Part shown: in pieces, positions 1-8,581 of the stretch
Layout: every line of letters starts with the position of its first letter
Numbering within the stretch: the stretch's first letter is position 1
NCBI RefSeq assembly: GCF_000203915.1
Contig: NC_008390.1
Coordinates: forward strand, 3,100,001-3,164,000
Reading direction: 5' to 3'
Length of the DNA: 64,000 nt
DNA from: Burkholderia ambifaria AMMD
Lineage (GTDB): Bacteria > Pseudomonadota > Gammaproteobacteria > Burkholderiales > Burkholderiaceae
Position numbers and translations under genes: made by a program
Notes under the pieces: model-generated
Databases searched by the model: none
Told to the model about the DNA's origin: nothing
What the model saw: the letters and a program-made list of their open reading frames with translations, nothing else

Positions 1-247
1 CGCCCAGCGCGCCGGGAAACAGGTGCTCGAATGCGTCGCCGCGCTGGTGCGCATCGTGCAGCAGCGCGGCCAGCCGTGCGTGATCGATCCGGGCGAGCCG
101 CAGCGCACGGCTGCCGCCGTTCGCCGCGGGCGGGATGCCCGCTCGTGATGCGGCAGGCGCGGCTGCCGTGTGTCCGGGCGCGACCGCGTTCGGGGCGGAC
201 GACAGGGAACATGCTTGCCGTTCGGCGTCGACTGGATGCACTGACAC
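1..247 (-). CDS. Partial unidentified protein of the polyene cluster (N-terminus only)
   Basis: An open leftward frame runs off the left edge without a stop. A GTG start at 247 is preceded by GAGGAA with a 6-base spacer, and a second in-frame GTG lies two codons later. The first 45 or so residues are rich in Ala, Pro and Ser and look disordered. The rest (RALRLARIDHARLAALLHDA) looks like a folded, helical region, and third codon positions become strongly GC-rich there. The gene follows the ketoreductase by about 100 bases on the same strand, so it probably belongs to the leftward arm of the polyene cluster. The family is not recognisable from 82 residues. Confidence 0.5.
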   Translation of the reverse strand, partial: MSVHPVDAERQACSLSSAPNAVAPGHTAAAPAASRAGIPPAANGGSRALRLARIDHARLAALLHDAHQRGDAFEHLFPGALG

Positions 248-344
248 TTCGATTTCCTCACTATGCGGCGCGGGCTCGCGGCATGGGGGCCACGCGCCGC
301 GTTGCGCGCCGTTGCTTCGCGTCAAGCCGACGCCGCGCGCGTCG

Positions 345-1061
345 TCATGCGAGCCCGCCGTTGACGGACAGCACCTGCCCCGTCACATAGGCGGCCGCAT
401 CGGATACCAGATACGCGACCATCGCCGCGACTTCGTCGGGCCGGCCCGCGCGTTGCGCCGGCACGAGCTGCTTGATCCGTTCGGCGGGAAACGCAAGGTC
501 GGCCATCGGCGATTCGATGATGCCGGGCGCGACCGCGTTCACCGTGATGCCGCGCGACGCAAGCTCCAGCGACAGCGACTTCGTCGCGCCGATCAGCCCC
601 GCCTTCGCGGCCGCGTAGTTGACCTGCCCGCGGTTGCCGGTCACGCCCGCGACCGACGCGATGTTGATGATCCGTCCGCGCCGCGTGCGGATCATCGGCA
701 GCAACAGCGGCTGCGTGACGTTGAAAAAACCGTTGAGCGTCACGTCGATCACGCTGTGCCATTGCCGGCGCGACATGCCGGCCATCGGCGCGTCGTCGTG
801 AATGCCCGCGTTGTTGACGAGGATCTGCACCGGCGCGTCGTCGACGAACGGCGCGAGCGCGGCGAGCGTCGCGTCGCCATCGGTCACGTCGAACGCGATC
901 GCATGCGCGGTACCGCCGGCCGCGACGATCTGCTGCGCGACGGCCTCCGCCTGCGCGAGATTCCGGTTCGCGTGCACCCAGACTTCGTGACCGGCCTGCG
1001 CGAGCGCCGTGCAGATCGCCTGCCCGAGTGCGCCGCTGCCGCCCGTTACGAGCGCCCGCAT
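345..1061 (-). CDS. 3-ketoacyl-ACP reductase (FabG/ApeQ-like SDR)
   Basis: NADPH-dependent reduction of 3-ketoacyl-ACP, here probably during polyene chain extension. This 238-residue classical short-chain dehydrogenase has the N-terminal cofactor motif TGGSGALG, the NNAG motif and the catalytic Ser plus YAAAK (Tyr/Lys) motif. It ends with the usual VNGGLA tail. An upstream in-frame ATG at 1088 exists, but the ATG at 1061 has a good GGAG Shine-Dalgarno sequence 7 bases away and begins directly with the Rossmann strand, so it is preferred. The gene lies downstream of the ACP gene on the same strand. That neighbour and the ketosynthases across the divergent region point to secondary metabolism rather than housekeeping fatty acid synthesis. 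Confidence 0.88.
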   Translation of the reverse strand: MRALVTGGSGALGQAICTALAQAGHEVWVHANRNLAQAEAVAQQIVAAGGTAHAIAFDVTDGDATLAALAPFVDDAPVQILVNNAGIHDDAPMAGMSRRQWHSVIDVTLNGFFNVTQPLLLPMIRTRRGRIINIASVAGVTGNRGQVNYAAAKAGLIGATKSLSLELASRGITVNAVAPGIIESPMADLAFPAERIKQLVPAQRAGRPDEVAAMVAYLVSDAAAYVTGQVLSVNGGLA

Positions 1062-1168
1062 CGACTTGCTCCGTTCATCGCGTTTCACCTCGATCGACGC
1101 GGCGGCCTGTCGTCCAGCGACGGCCGCCGCGTGCGGTAATCATCCGTGTGCCGCGCCGTGCGCGCCCG

Positions 1169-1432
1169 TCACTTCGTGCGATGCGCGGCGACGTATGCGG
1201 CAAGCGCGCCGAGCGTCGCGAAGATCTGTTTGTTGTCCGGATTGTCCGAGCGCAGCTCGAAGCCGTATTTCTTCGAGATCAGCAGCGCGATTTCGAGGAT
1301 GTCGATGGAGTCGAGCCCGAAGCCCTCGCCATACAGCGGGGTCCCGGCCGTCACCGTTTCGAGCGGGACGTCTTCGAGATTCAGTTCGCCGATGATCAGC
1401 GTGGCGAGCTCTTGTTCCAGTGCGTTCATCAT
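1169..1432 (-). CDS. Acyl carrier protein of the aryl-polyene cluster
   Basis: Small acidic carrier of 86-87 residues that would hold the growing acyl chain on a 4'-phosphopantetheine arm. The attachment motif GLDSID contains the modified serine and is followed by helix II (ILEIALLISKKYGF), which resembles the ACPs of aryl-polyene clusters more than FabD-type AcpP. Two adjacent ATG codons (1432 and 1429) could both start it, and neither has a strong ribosome site. A longer reading to 1492 adds 20 non-ACP residues and is unlikely. It is the first gene of the leftward arm, divergent from the nine-gene rightward arm, and the only ACP visible in the window. Confidence 0.88.
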   Translation of the reverse strand: MMNALEQELATLIIGELNLEDVPLETVTAGTPLYGEGFGLDSIDILEIALLISKKYGFELRSDNPDNKQIFATLGALAAYVAAHRTK

Positions 1433-2018
1433 GCTTGCGGGCAGGCGGCCCATGGCGGCGGGAGGCACCCGGAAACGGCAACCGTCATGCATGCCCGGCG
1501 CGTGCGAAGCCCGCGCGAATCTCCGTCCCTCCGGCGTCTGCCGGCTTCCCCGCCTGCGTTATTGGGGGTCGTTTGTAAAAGTTACGCGGATTCTAGTGGA
1601 TGGGTATCGGTGCGTATACCGTGAATGGTTACAGACTGAAGGGCCGCGCCACGGCCGGTTTCGGGCCCCGATCGCAGCAGACGCTTGAGCCGCTGCGGAT
1701 GGAAATGGATCGCCGCCGCGAAAGCGTCGGTGCGCTGCCATACATTCGGTTACAAAACCCGGCCGCGCCGGTCTCGAACGGCCACGCAGCGGCCCTAAAA
1801 TGGCGGGCACGACAGCCGGCCCGGACAAGCGTCCCGGCCGCCATTCATATGATGTTTGACGGCCCGACGAACGCGTCCGGCCTCACGATACGCCCGATGT
1901 TTCCAGCAGCCATGCCGCGCCCGTCCATTTGCCTCGCCGCCGTTTGCCCGCCCGTGCGCCGCCGTGCCGCGGCCGCCGGCGGCGATGCGTGCGCACGTCA
2001 CGCGCCGGGAGCGCCGCG
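1433..2018. promoter_or_regulatory. Divergent intergenic region of the polyene cluster
   Basis: 586 bases separate the leftward ACP gene from the rightward membrane-protein gene, with no convincing coding frame. The centre (about 1560-1650) is less GC-rich than its surroundings and is the likely site of both promoters. It contains an interrupted inverted repeat, GGTAT-N8-ATACC, at 1603-1620, which could be an operator, and two GGTTACA boxes near 1626 and 1749. No -35/-10 pair matches consensus well enough to call. Confidence 0.4.
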
Positions 2019-2663
2019 ATGAGCACACCGCTCGCGATCGTGCGCGGTGTCGGCGCGCTCGCCGCGGTGGCCGCGTACCAGATCGGCGCGCATTACGCGG
2101 CCGCGACGCCCGGCGCGCATGGCGTCGGCCTCGCGATGGCGCTCGTGCCGCCGCTGCTGCTCGCGCTCGGTGCGGCATGGCGCTCGCCGCGGCGCGCGTG
2201 GCTCGTGCCGGCGTGGGTACTGGCCGCCGTCGCGCTGTGGGCCGCGCGCATCCCGCTCGCGCGCCATTTCGAATGGGGGCTGTATCTGGAACACGTGAGC
2301 TTCAACCTCGCGATGGCGCTGCTGTTCGGCCGCACGCTCGCGGCCGGCCAGGTGCCGCTGTGCACGCGGTTCGCGACGATGATCCACGGCACGATCACGC
2401 CAGCCGTCGCGCGCTACACGCGGCGCATCACGCTCGCGTGGACGCTGTTCTTCGTCGCGATCGCCGCCGTGTCGACGCTGATGTTCGCGACCGCGCCGAT
2501 CGTCGCATGGTCGACGTTCGCGAACTACCTGTCGCTGCCGCTCGTCGCCGTGATGTTCGCCGCCGAGCATGCGTGCCGGCGCTTCGCGCTGCCGCACGAT
2601 GCTCGGGCGCGGATGGTCGACGCGGTGCGCGCGTACCGCGCGTCGACGCAACCGTCACGATGA
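2019..2663 (+). CDS. COG4648-type membrane protein (ApeG-like)
   Basis: Integral inner-membrane protein of 214 residues with about six hydrophobic segments. It begins with a helix at residues 5-22, and further helices follow roughly every 30 residues up to a final pair near 160-190. It resembles the small membrane protein found directly before the AMP-ligase in aryl-polyene clusters; its biochemical role is not established. The start at 2019 is chosen because the hydrophobic domain begins there and GGGAG lies just upstream. The 30 upstream in-frame residues are Arg-rich and implausible. It heads the rightward arm. Confidence 0.75.
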   Translation: MSTPLAIVRGVGALAAVAAYQIGAHYAAATPGAHGVGLAMALVPPLLLALGAAWRSPRRAWLVPAWVLAAVALWAARIPLARHFEWGLYLEHVSFNLAMALLFGRTLAAGQVPLCTRFATMIHGTITPAVARYTRRITLAWTLFFVAIAAVSTLMFATAPIVAWSTFANYLSLPLVAVMFAAEHACRRFALPHDARARMVDAVRAYRASTQPSR

Positions 2664-4489
2664 ATTCATGGCCGGCGCGGCGCCGCATCGCGGCCGCGCC
2701 GGTCACCGCTTCCCGCTCTAGCCGATTTATGCCGACTCACCCGCTGGTATTCCATTCGTCGCCGGACCAGACGATCGCCTGGCGCGACGGCGCGCCCGTC
2801 ACCGTGCGCGCGTTCGTCGCCGACGTCGCGCGCGTGGCCGCCGCGCTGCCCGCCGGCGGCCACGTGTTCAACGTGTGCCGCGACCGCTACCGCTTCGCGG
2901 TCAGCCTGTGCGCGGCGCTTGTGTCCGGCAGGATCAGCCTGCTGCCGTCGACGCATACGCCGGAGATGGTGCGCCAGCTCGCGTCGTTCGCACCTGACGC
3001 GTTCTGCCTGCACGACGCGCCCGACTGCACGATCGACCTGCCGCGCTTCGCGTATCCGGACGCCTCCGCCGGCGACCTCCGCGACGACACACCCTGCATG
3101 GTGCCGCGGATCGACGCAGCGCGGATCATGGCGTACGTGTTCACCTCCGGCTCGACCGGCGCGCCGGTGCCGCACCGCAAGACCTGGGGCTTCCTGGTCG
3201 GCTGCGTGCGCGCGGCGGCCGACCGCCTCGGCCTGCTCGACGGCCGCGCGGCCACGCTGATCGGCACCGTGCCCGCGCAGCACATGTACGGCTTCGAGTC
3301 GACGGTGTTGCTCGCGCTGATCGGCGGCCTCGCGTTCAGCAATCGCCAGCCGTTCTATCCGCGCGACATTCGCGACGAACTCGACGCGATCCCGCAGCCG
3401 CGCGTGCTCGTCACGTCGCCGATCCACCTGCGCGCGCTGCTGTCGGCCGGCCATGCGCTGCCGCCGGCCGCGCTCGTGCTGTCGGCCACCGCGCCGCTGT
3501 CGGAAAAACTCGCGTGCGAAGCCGAGGCCGCGCTCGGCGCGCCGCTCGTCGAAATCTACGGCAGCACCGAGACCGGGCAGATCGCGACGCGCCGCACGTC
3601 GCAGGGCGCGACCTGGCAAGTGTTCCCGGGCATCCGGCTCGATGCGCGTGATGCGCATGACGCGTCGCACGGCGAGGCCGCGGCCGACGACAGTGGCCCG
3701 ACCATGTGGGTATCGGGCGGACACGTCGAGGCCCCCGTGCCGATGGGCGACGCGCTCGAGCTGCTCGGCGACGGCCGGTTCCTGCTGCATGGCCGCAAGG
3801 CGGACCTCGTCAACATCGCCGGCAAGCGCACGTCGCTCGCCTATCTGAATCATCAATTGAACGCGATTGCCGGCGTCGTCGACGGCGTGTTCTTCATGCC
3901 GGACGAAGCCGCGCCGGCCCACGCCGATGCGACCCGCGAACCGGTCACGCGCCTCGTCGCGCTCGTGGTCGCCCCGACGCTCGCCGCGGCCGATCTGCAG
4001 CGCGCGCTGCGCGAACGGATCGATCCCGCGTTCATGCCGCGTCCGCTCGTGTTCGTCGATACGTTGCCGCGCAACGAAACGGGCAAGCTGCCGCGCGACG
4101 TGCTCGCCGCGCTCGTCGCACGGCACACGCGCGCCGCCACGGCCGACGTGCGCGATCGCAGCGAGACGGATGCGCCGCTCGCGTTCACGATTCCCGCCGA
4201 TCACCCTGCGCTGCCCGGTCATTTCCCCGGTCATCCGATCGTGCCGGGCGTCGTGCTGCTCGATCACGCGATCGCCGCGCTCGGCGCATCGCTGAACCGC
4301 CCGCTGGATACGTGGCGGCTCGCTTCCGCGAAATTCCTGAGCCCGGTCGCGCCCGGCGAACCGCTCGATCTCGCGTTCGATGCGGCGGCAGGCGGTGCAA
4401 TCCGCTTCACGCTGCGCGCCGGCACGCGCGACGTCGCGACCGGCGTGCTGTCCGCGCCGCCAGCCGCACCGGAAGGCGCGCAGCCATGA
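2660..4489 (+). CDS. AMP-dependent acyl-ACP/CoA ligase fused to hot-dog dehydratase (ApeH-ApeI fusion)
   Basis: Activates an acid starter or intermediate as an acyl-adenylate; the C-terminal part probably dehydrates 3-hydroxyacyl-ACP. The adenylation core shows the TSGSTG phosphate loop, YGSTETGQ, the GRKADLVNIAGKR hinge region and the C-terminal catalytic lysine in NETGKLPR. The last 120 or so residues form a separate hot-dog domain with HFPGHPIVPGV, as in FabZ-like dehydratases. In many aryl-polyene clusters these are two genes (apeH, apeI). The start is uncertain: ATG 2660 overlaps the previous stop as ATGA, whereas ATG 2729 begins the recognisable domain and removes 23 Arg-rich residues. 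Neither has a good ribosome site. Confidence 0.85.
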   Translation: MNSWPARRRIAAAPVTASRSSRFMPTHPLVFHSSPDQTIAWRDGAPVTVRAFVADVARVAAALPAGGHVFNVCRDRYRFAVSLCAALVSGRISLLPSTHTPEMVRQLASFAPDAFCLHDAPDCTIDLPRFAYPDASAGDLRDDTPCMVPRIDAARIMAYVFTSGSTGAPVPHRKTWGFLVGCVRAAADRLGLLDGRAATLIGTVPAQHMYGFESTVLLALIGGLAFSNRQPFYPRDIRDELDAIPQPRVLVTSPIHLRALLSAGHALPPAALVLSATAPLSEKLACEAEAALGAPLVEIYGSTETGQIATRRTSQGATWQVFPGIRLDARDAHDASHGEAAADDSGPTMWVSGGHVEAPVPMGDALELLGDGRFLLHGRKADLVNIAGKRTSLAYLNHQLNAIAGVVDGVFFMPDEAAPAHADATREPVTRLVALVVAPTLAAADLQRALRERIDPAFMPRPLVFVDTLPRNETGKLPRDVLAALVARHTRAATADVRDRSETDAPLAFTIPADHPALPGHFPGHPIVPGVVLLDHAIAALGASLNRPLDTWRLASAKFLSPVAPGEPLDLAFDAAAGGAIRFTLRAGTRDVATGVLSAPPAAPEGAQP

Positions 4490-5460
4490 AGCGCACCGCA
4501 TGGGCCGAGCGCCAGGAACGCAGCAACGCGGCGCTGCTGCGCGCGATGGCCTGGATCTCGCTGCGGTTCGGCCGGCGGCCGTCGCGCGTCGTGCTGCACG
4601 CCATCGCGGCCTATTTCGTGCTGTTCTCGCCGGTCGCCCGCGCGGCGTCGCGCGACTACCTGCGCCGCGTGCTCGGCCGTCCGGCGCGCTGGCGCGACGT
4701 GTACCGGCACGTGTTCACGTTCGCGGCGACGATCCACGACCGCATCTACCTGATGAACGGCCGCTTCGACCTGTTCGACATCCGGCTGCACGGCGAAACG
4801 CGGGTCGATGACGCGCTCGCCGGGGGGCGCGGCGCAGTGCTGATGGGCGCGCACCTCGGCAGCTTCGAAGTCGTGCGCGCGATCGGCCGCACGCGGCCGG
4901 ACCTGCGCGTCGTCGTCACGATGTTCGAAGAGAACGCGCGCAAGATCAACGCGACGCTCGCCGCCGTGAATCCGGCCGCGAAGCCGGAAGTGATTCCGCT
5001 CGGGCAGGTCGATTCGATGCTGAAGGTGCGCGAGCGCCTCGACGCGAACTGCATGGTCGGGATGCTCGCCGACCGCACGCTGCTCGACGACGCGGCCGCG
5101 TCGATGCGGCGGCTGCCGCTGCTCGGCGCGCCGGCCGCGTTCCCGCTCGGGCCGCTCTACATGGCCGCGATGCTGCGGCGCCCGGTGCTGTTCATGACCG
5201 GCCTCTATCGCGACGGCAATCGCTACGACGTGCACTTCGAGACGCTCGCCGATTTCTCCGACGTGCGCCGCGACACGCGCGCGGCGGCCGTCGATGCGGC
5301 GCTCGCGCGCTACGTCGCGCTGCTCGACCGGTATTGCCGCGCGGCCCCGTACAACTGGTTTAACTATTTCGATTTCTGGCAGACCGGCGACGCCGCCGCG
5401 CGCCGCGACGATGCGTGCGCGTGCACCGGGCTGCCCACCCCGAGGGATTCCGACGCATGA
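4486..5460 (+). CDS. LpxL/HtrB-family lipid acyltransferase
   Basis: Membrane-associated acyltransferase of 324 residues, related to the late acyltransferases of lipid A synthesis. In this setting it probably transfers the polyene acyl group to a lipid or glycan carrier. The HxxxxE catalytic signature is visible as AHLGSFE near residue 120, and the C-terminus has the PYNWFNYFDFW segment seen in cluster-encoded members. An N-terminal hydrophobic stretch (VLHAIAAYFVLF) anchors it to the membrane. The start ATG overlaps the previous stop by four bases and the end overlaps the LolA-like gene, which indicates translational coupling. Confidence 0.82.
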   Translation: MKRTAWAERQERSNAALLRAMAWISLRFGRRPSRVVLHAIAAYFVLFSPVARAASRDYLRRVLGRPARWRDVYRHVFTFAATIHDRIYLMNGRFDLFDIRLHGETRVDDALAGGRGAVLMGAHLGSFEVVRAIGRTRPDLRVVVTMFEENARKINATLAAVNPAAKPEVIPLGQVDSMLKVRERLDANCMVGMLADRTLLDDAAASMRRLPLLGAPAAFPLGPLYMAAMLRRPVLFMTGLYRDGNRYDVHFETLADFSDVRRDTRAAAVDAALARYVALLDRYCRAAPYNWFNYFDFWQTGDAAARRDDACACTGLPTPRDSDA

Positions 5461-6101
5461 CCGCCGTTCGCCGCTTCCTGTCACTGTTGCCGCTGTCGCT
5501 CCTGCTCGCGCCGCGCCGCGCCGCGCGCCTGTTCGCCGTCACGGCGGCCGTCGCGCTCGCGCTGCCCGCGCAGGCGGCCGACACCGGTTCGGCATGGACC
5601 CTCGACCGGCTGATGTCGACGCTCGCGCAGCACAAGTCCGGGCGTGCGACGTTCACCGAGACGAAGACGCTGTCGATCGCCGCGCAGCCGCTCGAATCGT
5701 CGGGCGAGCTCGTGTTCGTCGCGCCCGACCATCTCGAGAAGCACACGCTGAGCCCGAAGCCCGAACATCTCGTCGTCGACGGCGACATGCTCACCGTCGA
5801 GCGCAACAACCGCAAATTCACGCTCGCGCTCGCGCGCTACCCCGAGCTCGGCGCCTTCATCGACAGCATCCGCGCGACGCTCGCCGGCAACCGCTACGCG
5901 CTCGAGCAGGTGTACAAGGTCGCGCTCGCCGGCCGTGGCGACGACTGGACGCTGACGCTCACGCCGCTCGATTCGCGGATGCTGAAGGTCGTCAGCACGA
6001 TCACGCTCGACGGCACGCGCGACGTGTTGCGCAGCGTCGCGATCCGGCAGGCCGACGGCGACCATTCGACGATGCGCCTGCAACCCGTCCCGGCGAACTG
6101 A
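5457..6101 (+). CDS. LolA-like outer-membrane lipoprotein carrier of the polyene cluster
   Basis: Periplasmic protein of 214 residues with an N-terminal signal sequence ending near ALPAQAADT. The mature part has LolA-like features: LDRLMSTLAQHKSGRATFTE, a GELVFVAPDHLEKHT strand and a VDGDMLTV strand. These paralogues occur in aryl-polyene clusters and are thought to carry the hydrophobic product or a lipidated intermediate across the periplasm. The chromosomal housekeeping lolA would lie elsewhere. The start overlaps the previous stop (ATGA) and the stop overlaps the MMPL gene (TGATG), so it is co-translated with the exporter. Confidence 0.82.
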   Translation: MTAVRRFLSLLPLSLLLAPRRAARLFAVTAAVALALPAQAADTGSAWTLDRLMSTLAQHKSGRATFTETKTLSIAAQPLESSGELVFVAPDHLEKHTLSPKPEHLVVDGDMLTVERNNRKFTLALARYPELGAFIDSIRATLAGNRYALEQVYKVALAGRGDDWTLTLTPLDSRMLKVVSTITLDGTRDVLRSVAIRQADGDHSTMRLQPVPAN

Positions 6102-8581
6102 TGGACGAACGCACCCGGCCGACCGCTCCCGTCACCCGGCGCCTGCCCGCCTGGCGGCAACGCGCGGTGCTCGTGTGGCTGCTCGCGCTCGTCGCATGCG
6201 CGATCGCGATCGCCCGCGCGAATTTCACGGCCGATTTGTCCGCGTTCCTGCCGCGCGCGCCGAGCGCCGGGCAGCGCGTGCTCGTCGAGCAACTGCGCGA
6301 CGGCATCGTGTCGCGGCTGATCCTCGTCGCGATCGACGGCGGCGATGCGGCCACGCGCGCCGCGCTGTCGCGGCGCGTCGCCGGCACGCTGCGCGCCGAC
6401 CGGCAATTCTCCGCGATCAACAACGGCGAGGCCGTGAACGACGCGCGCGACCAGCAGTTCGTGTTCGATCATCGCTACCTGCTGAGCCCGGCCGTCACGC
6501 CGCAACGCTTCAGCGCGGACGGCCTGCACCAGGCGCTCGGCGACAGCCTCGACCTGCTGGGCTCGTCGGCGGGCCTCGTCGCGAAGGCGATGCTGCCGCA
6601 CGACCCGACCGGCGAAGTGACCGCGCTCGTCGACCAGCTCGACAGCGGCGCGCAGCCCGCCGTGCGCGACGGCGTGTGGGCATCGCGCGACGGCACGCGC
6701 GCGGTGCTCGTCGTGCAGACGGCCGCCGCCGGCTCCGACACCGACGCGCAGGCACGCGCGATCGACGCGGTGCGCCGCGCGTTCTCCGCCGCGACGCAGA
6801 CGCTGCCGAACCCGGCCGCGTACACGCTCGCGATGACCGGCCCCGGCGTGTTCTCGGTCGATACGCGCGACACGATCCGGCACGACGTCGAGCGGCTGTC
6901 GACCGCGAGCCTCGTGCTGATCGTCGCGCTGCTGCTGACGCTGTACCGCTCGCCGCGCACGCTCGCGCTGGGGCTGCTGCCGGTGCTGACGGGCATCGCG
7001 GCCGGCATCGCGGCGGTCAGCGTCGCGTTCGGCACCGTCCACGGGCTGACGCTCGGCTTCGGCACGACGCTGATCGGCGAGGCCGTCGACTATTCGATCT
7101 ACCTGTTCGTGCAATCGGCGCAAGTCGGCTCGCGCGGCGCCGCGCGGCCCGCCGACGCGATGCGCGCGTGGCTCGCCGCATACTGGCCGACGATCCGGCT
7201 CGGCGTGCTCACGTCCGTGTGCGGCTTCGCGTCGATGCTGTTCTCCGGCTTTCCGGGCCTCGTGCAGCTCGGGCTCTATTCGATCGTCGGGCTGACGGCC
7301 GCCGCGCTCGTCACGCGCTACGTGCTGCCGCACCTGCGCGGCGAGCACGTCGCGATTCGCGACGTGTCGCGCATCGGCGCGGTGCTCGCGCGTGCGGCCG
7401 CCGCGGCGCCGCGGCTGCGCTGGCCGCTCGCCGTGCTCGTGCTCGCCGCGTGCACGACGCTCGTGCTGCATCGCGAATCTCTGTGGAGCCGCGAGCTCGC
7501 GGCGCTCAGCCCCGTTCCCGCCCGCGCGCAGGCACTCGACGCGCGCCTGCGCGCCGATGTCGGTGCACCGGACGTGCGCTACCTCGTCGTGATTTCCGCG
7601 CCGACCGAACAGGCCGCGCTCGAACGCGCGGAACAGGTTGCCGCGCAATTGCAGCCGCTCGTCGATCGCGGCGCGCTCGCGGGCTTCGAAAGTCCCGCGC
7701 GCTATCTGCCGAGCGACGCCGCGCAGCGCGCGCGCCAGGCGAGCCTGCCGGACGCGGAGGCGCTCGCCGCCCGCATGCACGCGGCCGTCGCGAACCAGCC
7801 GATCTCGGTCAGGCCCGAGTTGTTCGCACCGTTCGTCGCCGATGTCGAAGCCGCGCGCCACGCGCCGCTGCTCACGCGCGCCGACCTGCGCGGCACGTCG
7901 ATGGCGCTCGCCGTCGACGCGTTGCTGACCGAGCGCGCGGGCCGCTGGAGCGCGATGCTGCCGCTGCGCGCGCCGGACGCTACGCGCACTGCGTCAGCCG
8001 CCGCGCCGGCACTCGATGTCGCGCCGATCCGCGCGGCCGTCGCGCGCGCCGGCGTACCCGACGCGCTGTTCGTCGACATGAAGGCCGAGGCCGATCGCCT
8101 GTACGTGAACTACGTGCACGAGGACATCCGGCTGTCGCTCGCGGGTTTCGCGGCAATCGCCGTGCTGCTGCTGATCGCGCTGCGCTCGCCGCGCCGCGTC
8201 GTGCGCGCGCTCGCGCCGCTCGTCGCGGCCGTGATCGTGGTGACGGCCGGCTTCGCGCTCGCCGGCGTGCAACTGACGATCCTGCACCTCGTCGGAATGC
8301 TGCTGATCGTCGCGGTCGGCTCGAACTATGCGCTGTTCTTCTGCAAGCGCGACGACGCGCAACCGGTCACGCCGTACACGCTCGTATCGCTGCTGATCGC
8401 GAACCTCGCGACGGTCGCCGGCTTCGGCCTGCTCGCGCTGTCGCGCGTGCCGCTGCTCGAAACCTTCGGGCTGACCGTCGGCCCCGGCGCGATGCTCGCG
8501 CTGGCGTTCGCGGCGATTCTCGCGCCGCGCGTCGCGGCCGCGAACGGCCGTCCCCATGATCCGACAGGAGCTCGCGCATGA
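6101..8581 (+). CDS. MMPL/RND-family exporter of the polyene cluster
   Basis: Large inner-membrane transporter of 826 residues, expected to use the proton-motive force to export the lipid product. One transmembrane helix is at residues 22-42. A periplasmic loop follows to about 265, then five helices (about 270-410), a second loop and a final group of helices from about 685 to 810. This duplicated layout is typical of MMPL proteins. Polar residues within the helices (GEAVDYSIYLF) match the family's proton-relay region. It starts at TGATG, one base overlapping the LolA-like gene, and ends overlapping the deacetylase by four bases. Confidence 0.87.
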   Translation: MDERTRPTAPVTRRLPAWRQRAVLVWLLALVACAIAIARANFTADLSAFLPRAPSAGQRVLVEQLRDGIVSRLILVAIDGGDAATRAALSRRVAGTLRADRQFSAINNGEAVNDARDQQFVFDHRYLLSPAVTPQRFSADGLHQALGDSLDLLGSSAGLVAKAMLPHDPTGEVTALVDQLDSGAQPAVRDGVWASRDGTRAVLVVQTAAAGSDTDAQARAIDAVRRAFSAATQTLPNPAAYTLAMTGPGVFSVDTRDTIRHDVERLSTASLVLIVALLLTLYRSPRTLALGLLPVLTGIAAGIAAVSVAFGTVHGLTLGFGTTLIGEAVDYSIYLFVQSAQVGSRGAARPADAMRAWLAAYWPTIRLGVLTSVCGFASMLFSGFPGLVQLGLYSIVGLTAAALVTRYVLPHLRGEHVAIRDVSRIGAVLARAAAAAPRLRWPLAVLVLAACTTLVLHRESLWSRELAALSPVPARAQALDARLRADVGAPDVRYLVVISAPTEQAALERAEQVAAQLQPLVDRGALAGFESPARYLPSDAAQRARQASLPDAEALAARMHAAVANQPISVRPELFAPFVADVEAARHAPLLTRADLRGTSMALAVDALLTERAGRWSAMLPLRAPDATRTASAAAPALDVAPIRAAVARAGVPDALFVDMKAEADRLYVNYVHEDIRLSLAGFAAIAVLLLIALRSPRRVVRALAPLVAAVIVVTAGFALAGVQLTILHLVGMLLIVAVGSNYALFFCKRDDAQPVTPYTLVSLLIANLATVAGFGLLALSRVPLLETFGLTVGPGAMLALAFAAILAPRVAAANGRPHDPTGARA

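Noticed and set aside
2666..4501. Long leftward frame opposite the AMP-ligase fusion
   Set aside because: It is an antisense shadow rich in Arg with no domain, whereas the rightward frame has all adenylation motifs.
5894..7861. Long leftward frame opposite the MMPL exporter
   Set aside because: It is Arg/His/Gln-rich, antisense and without family features.
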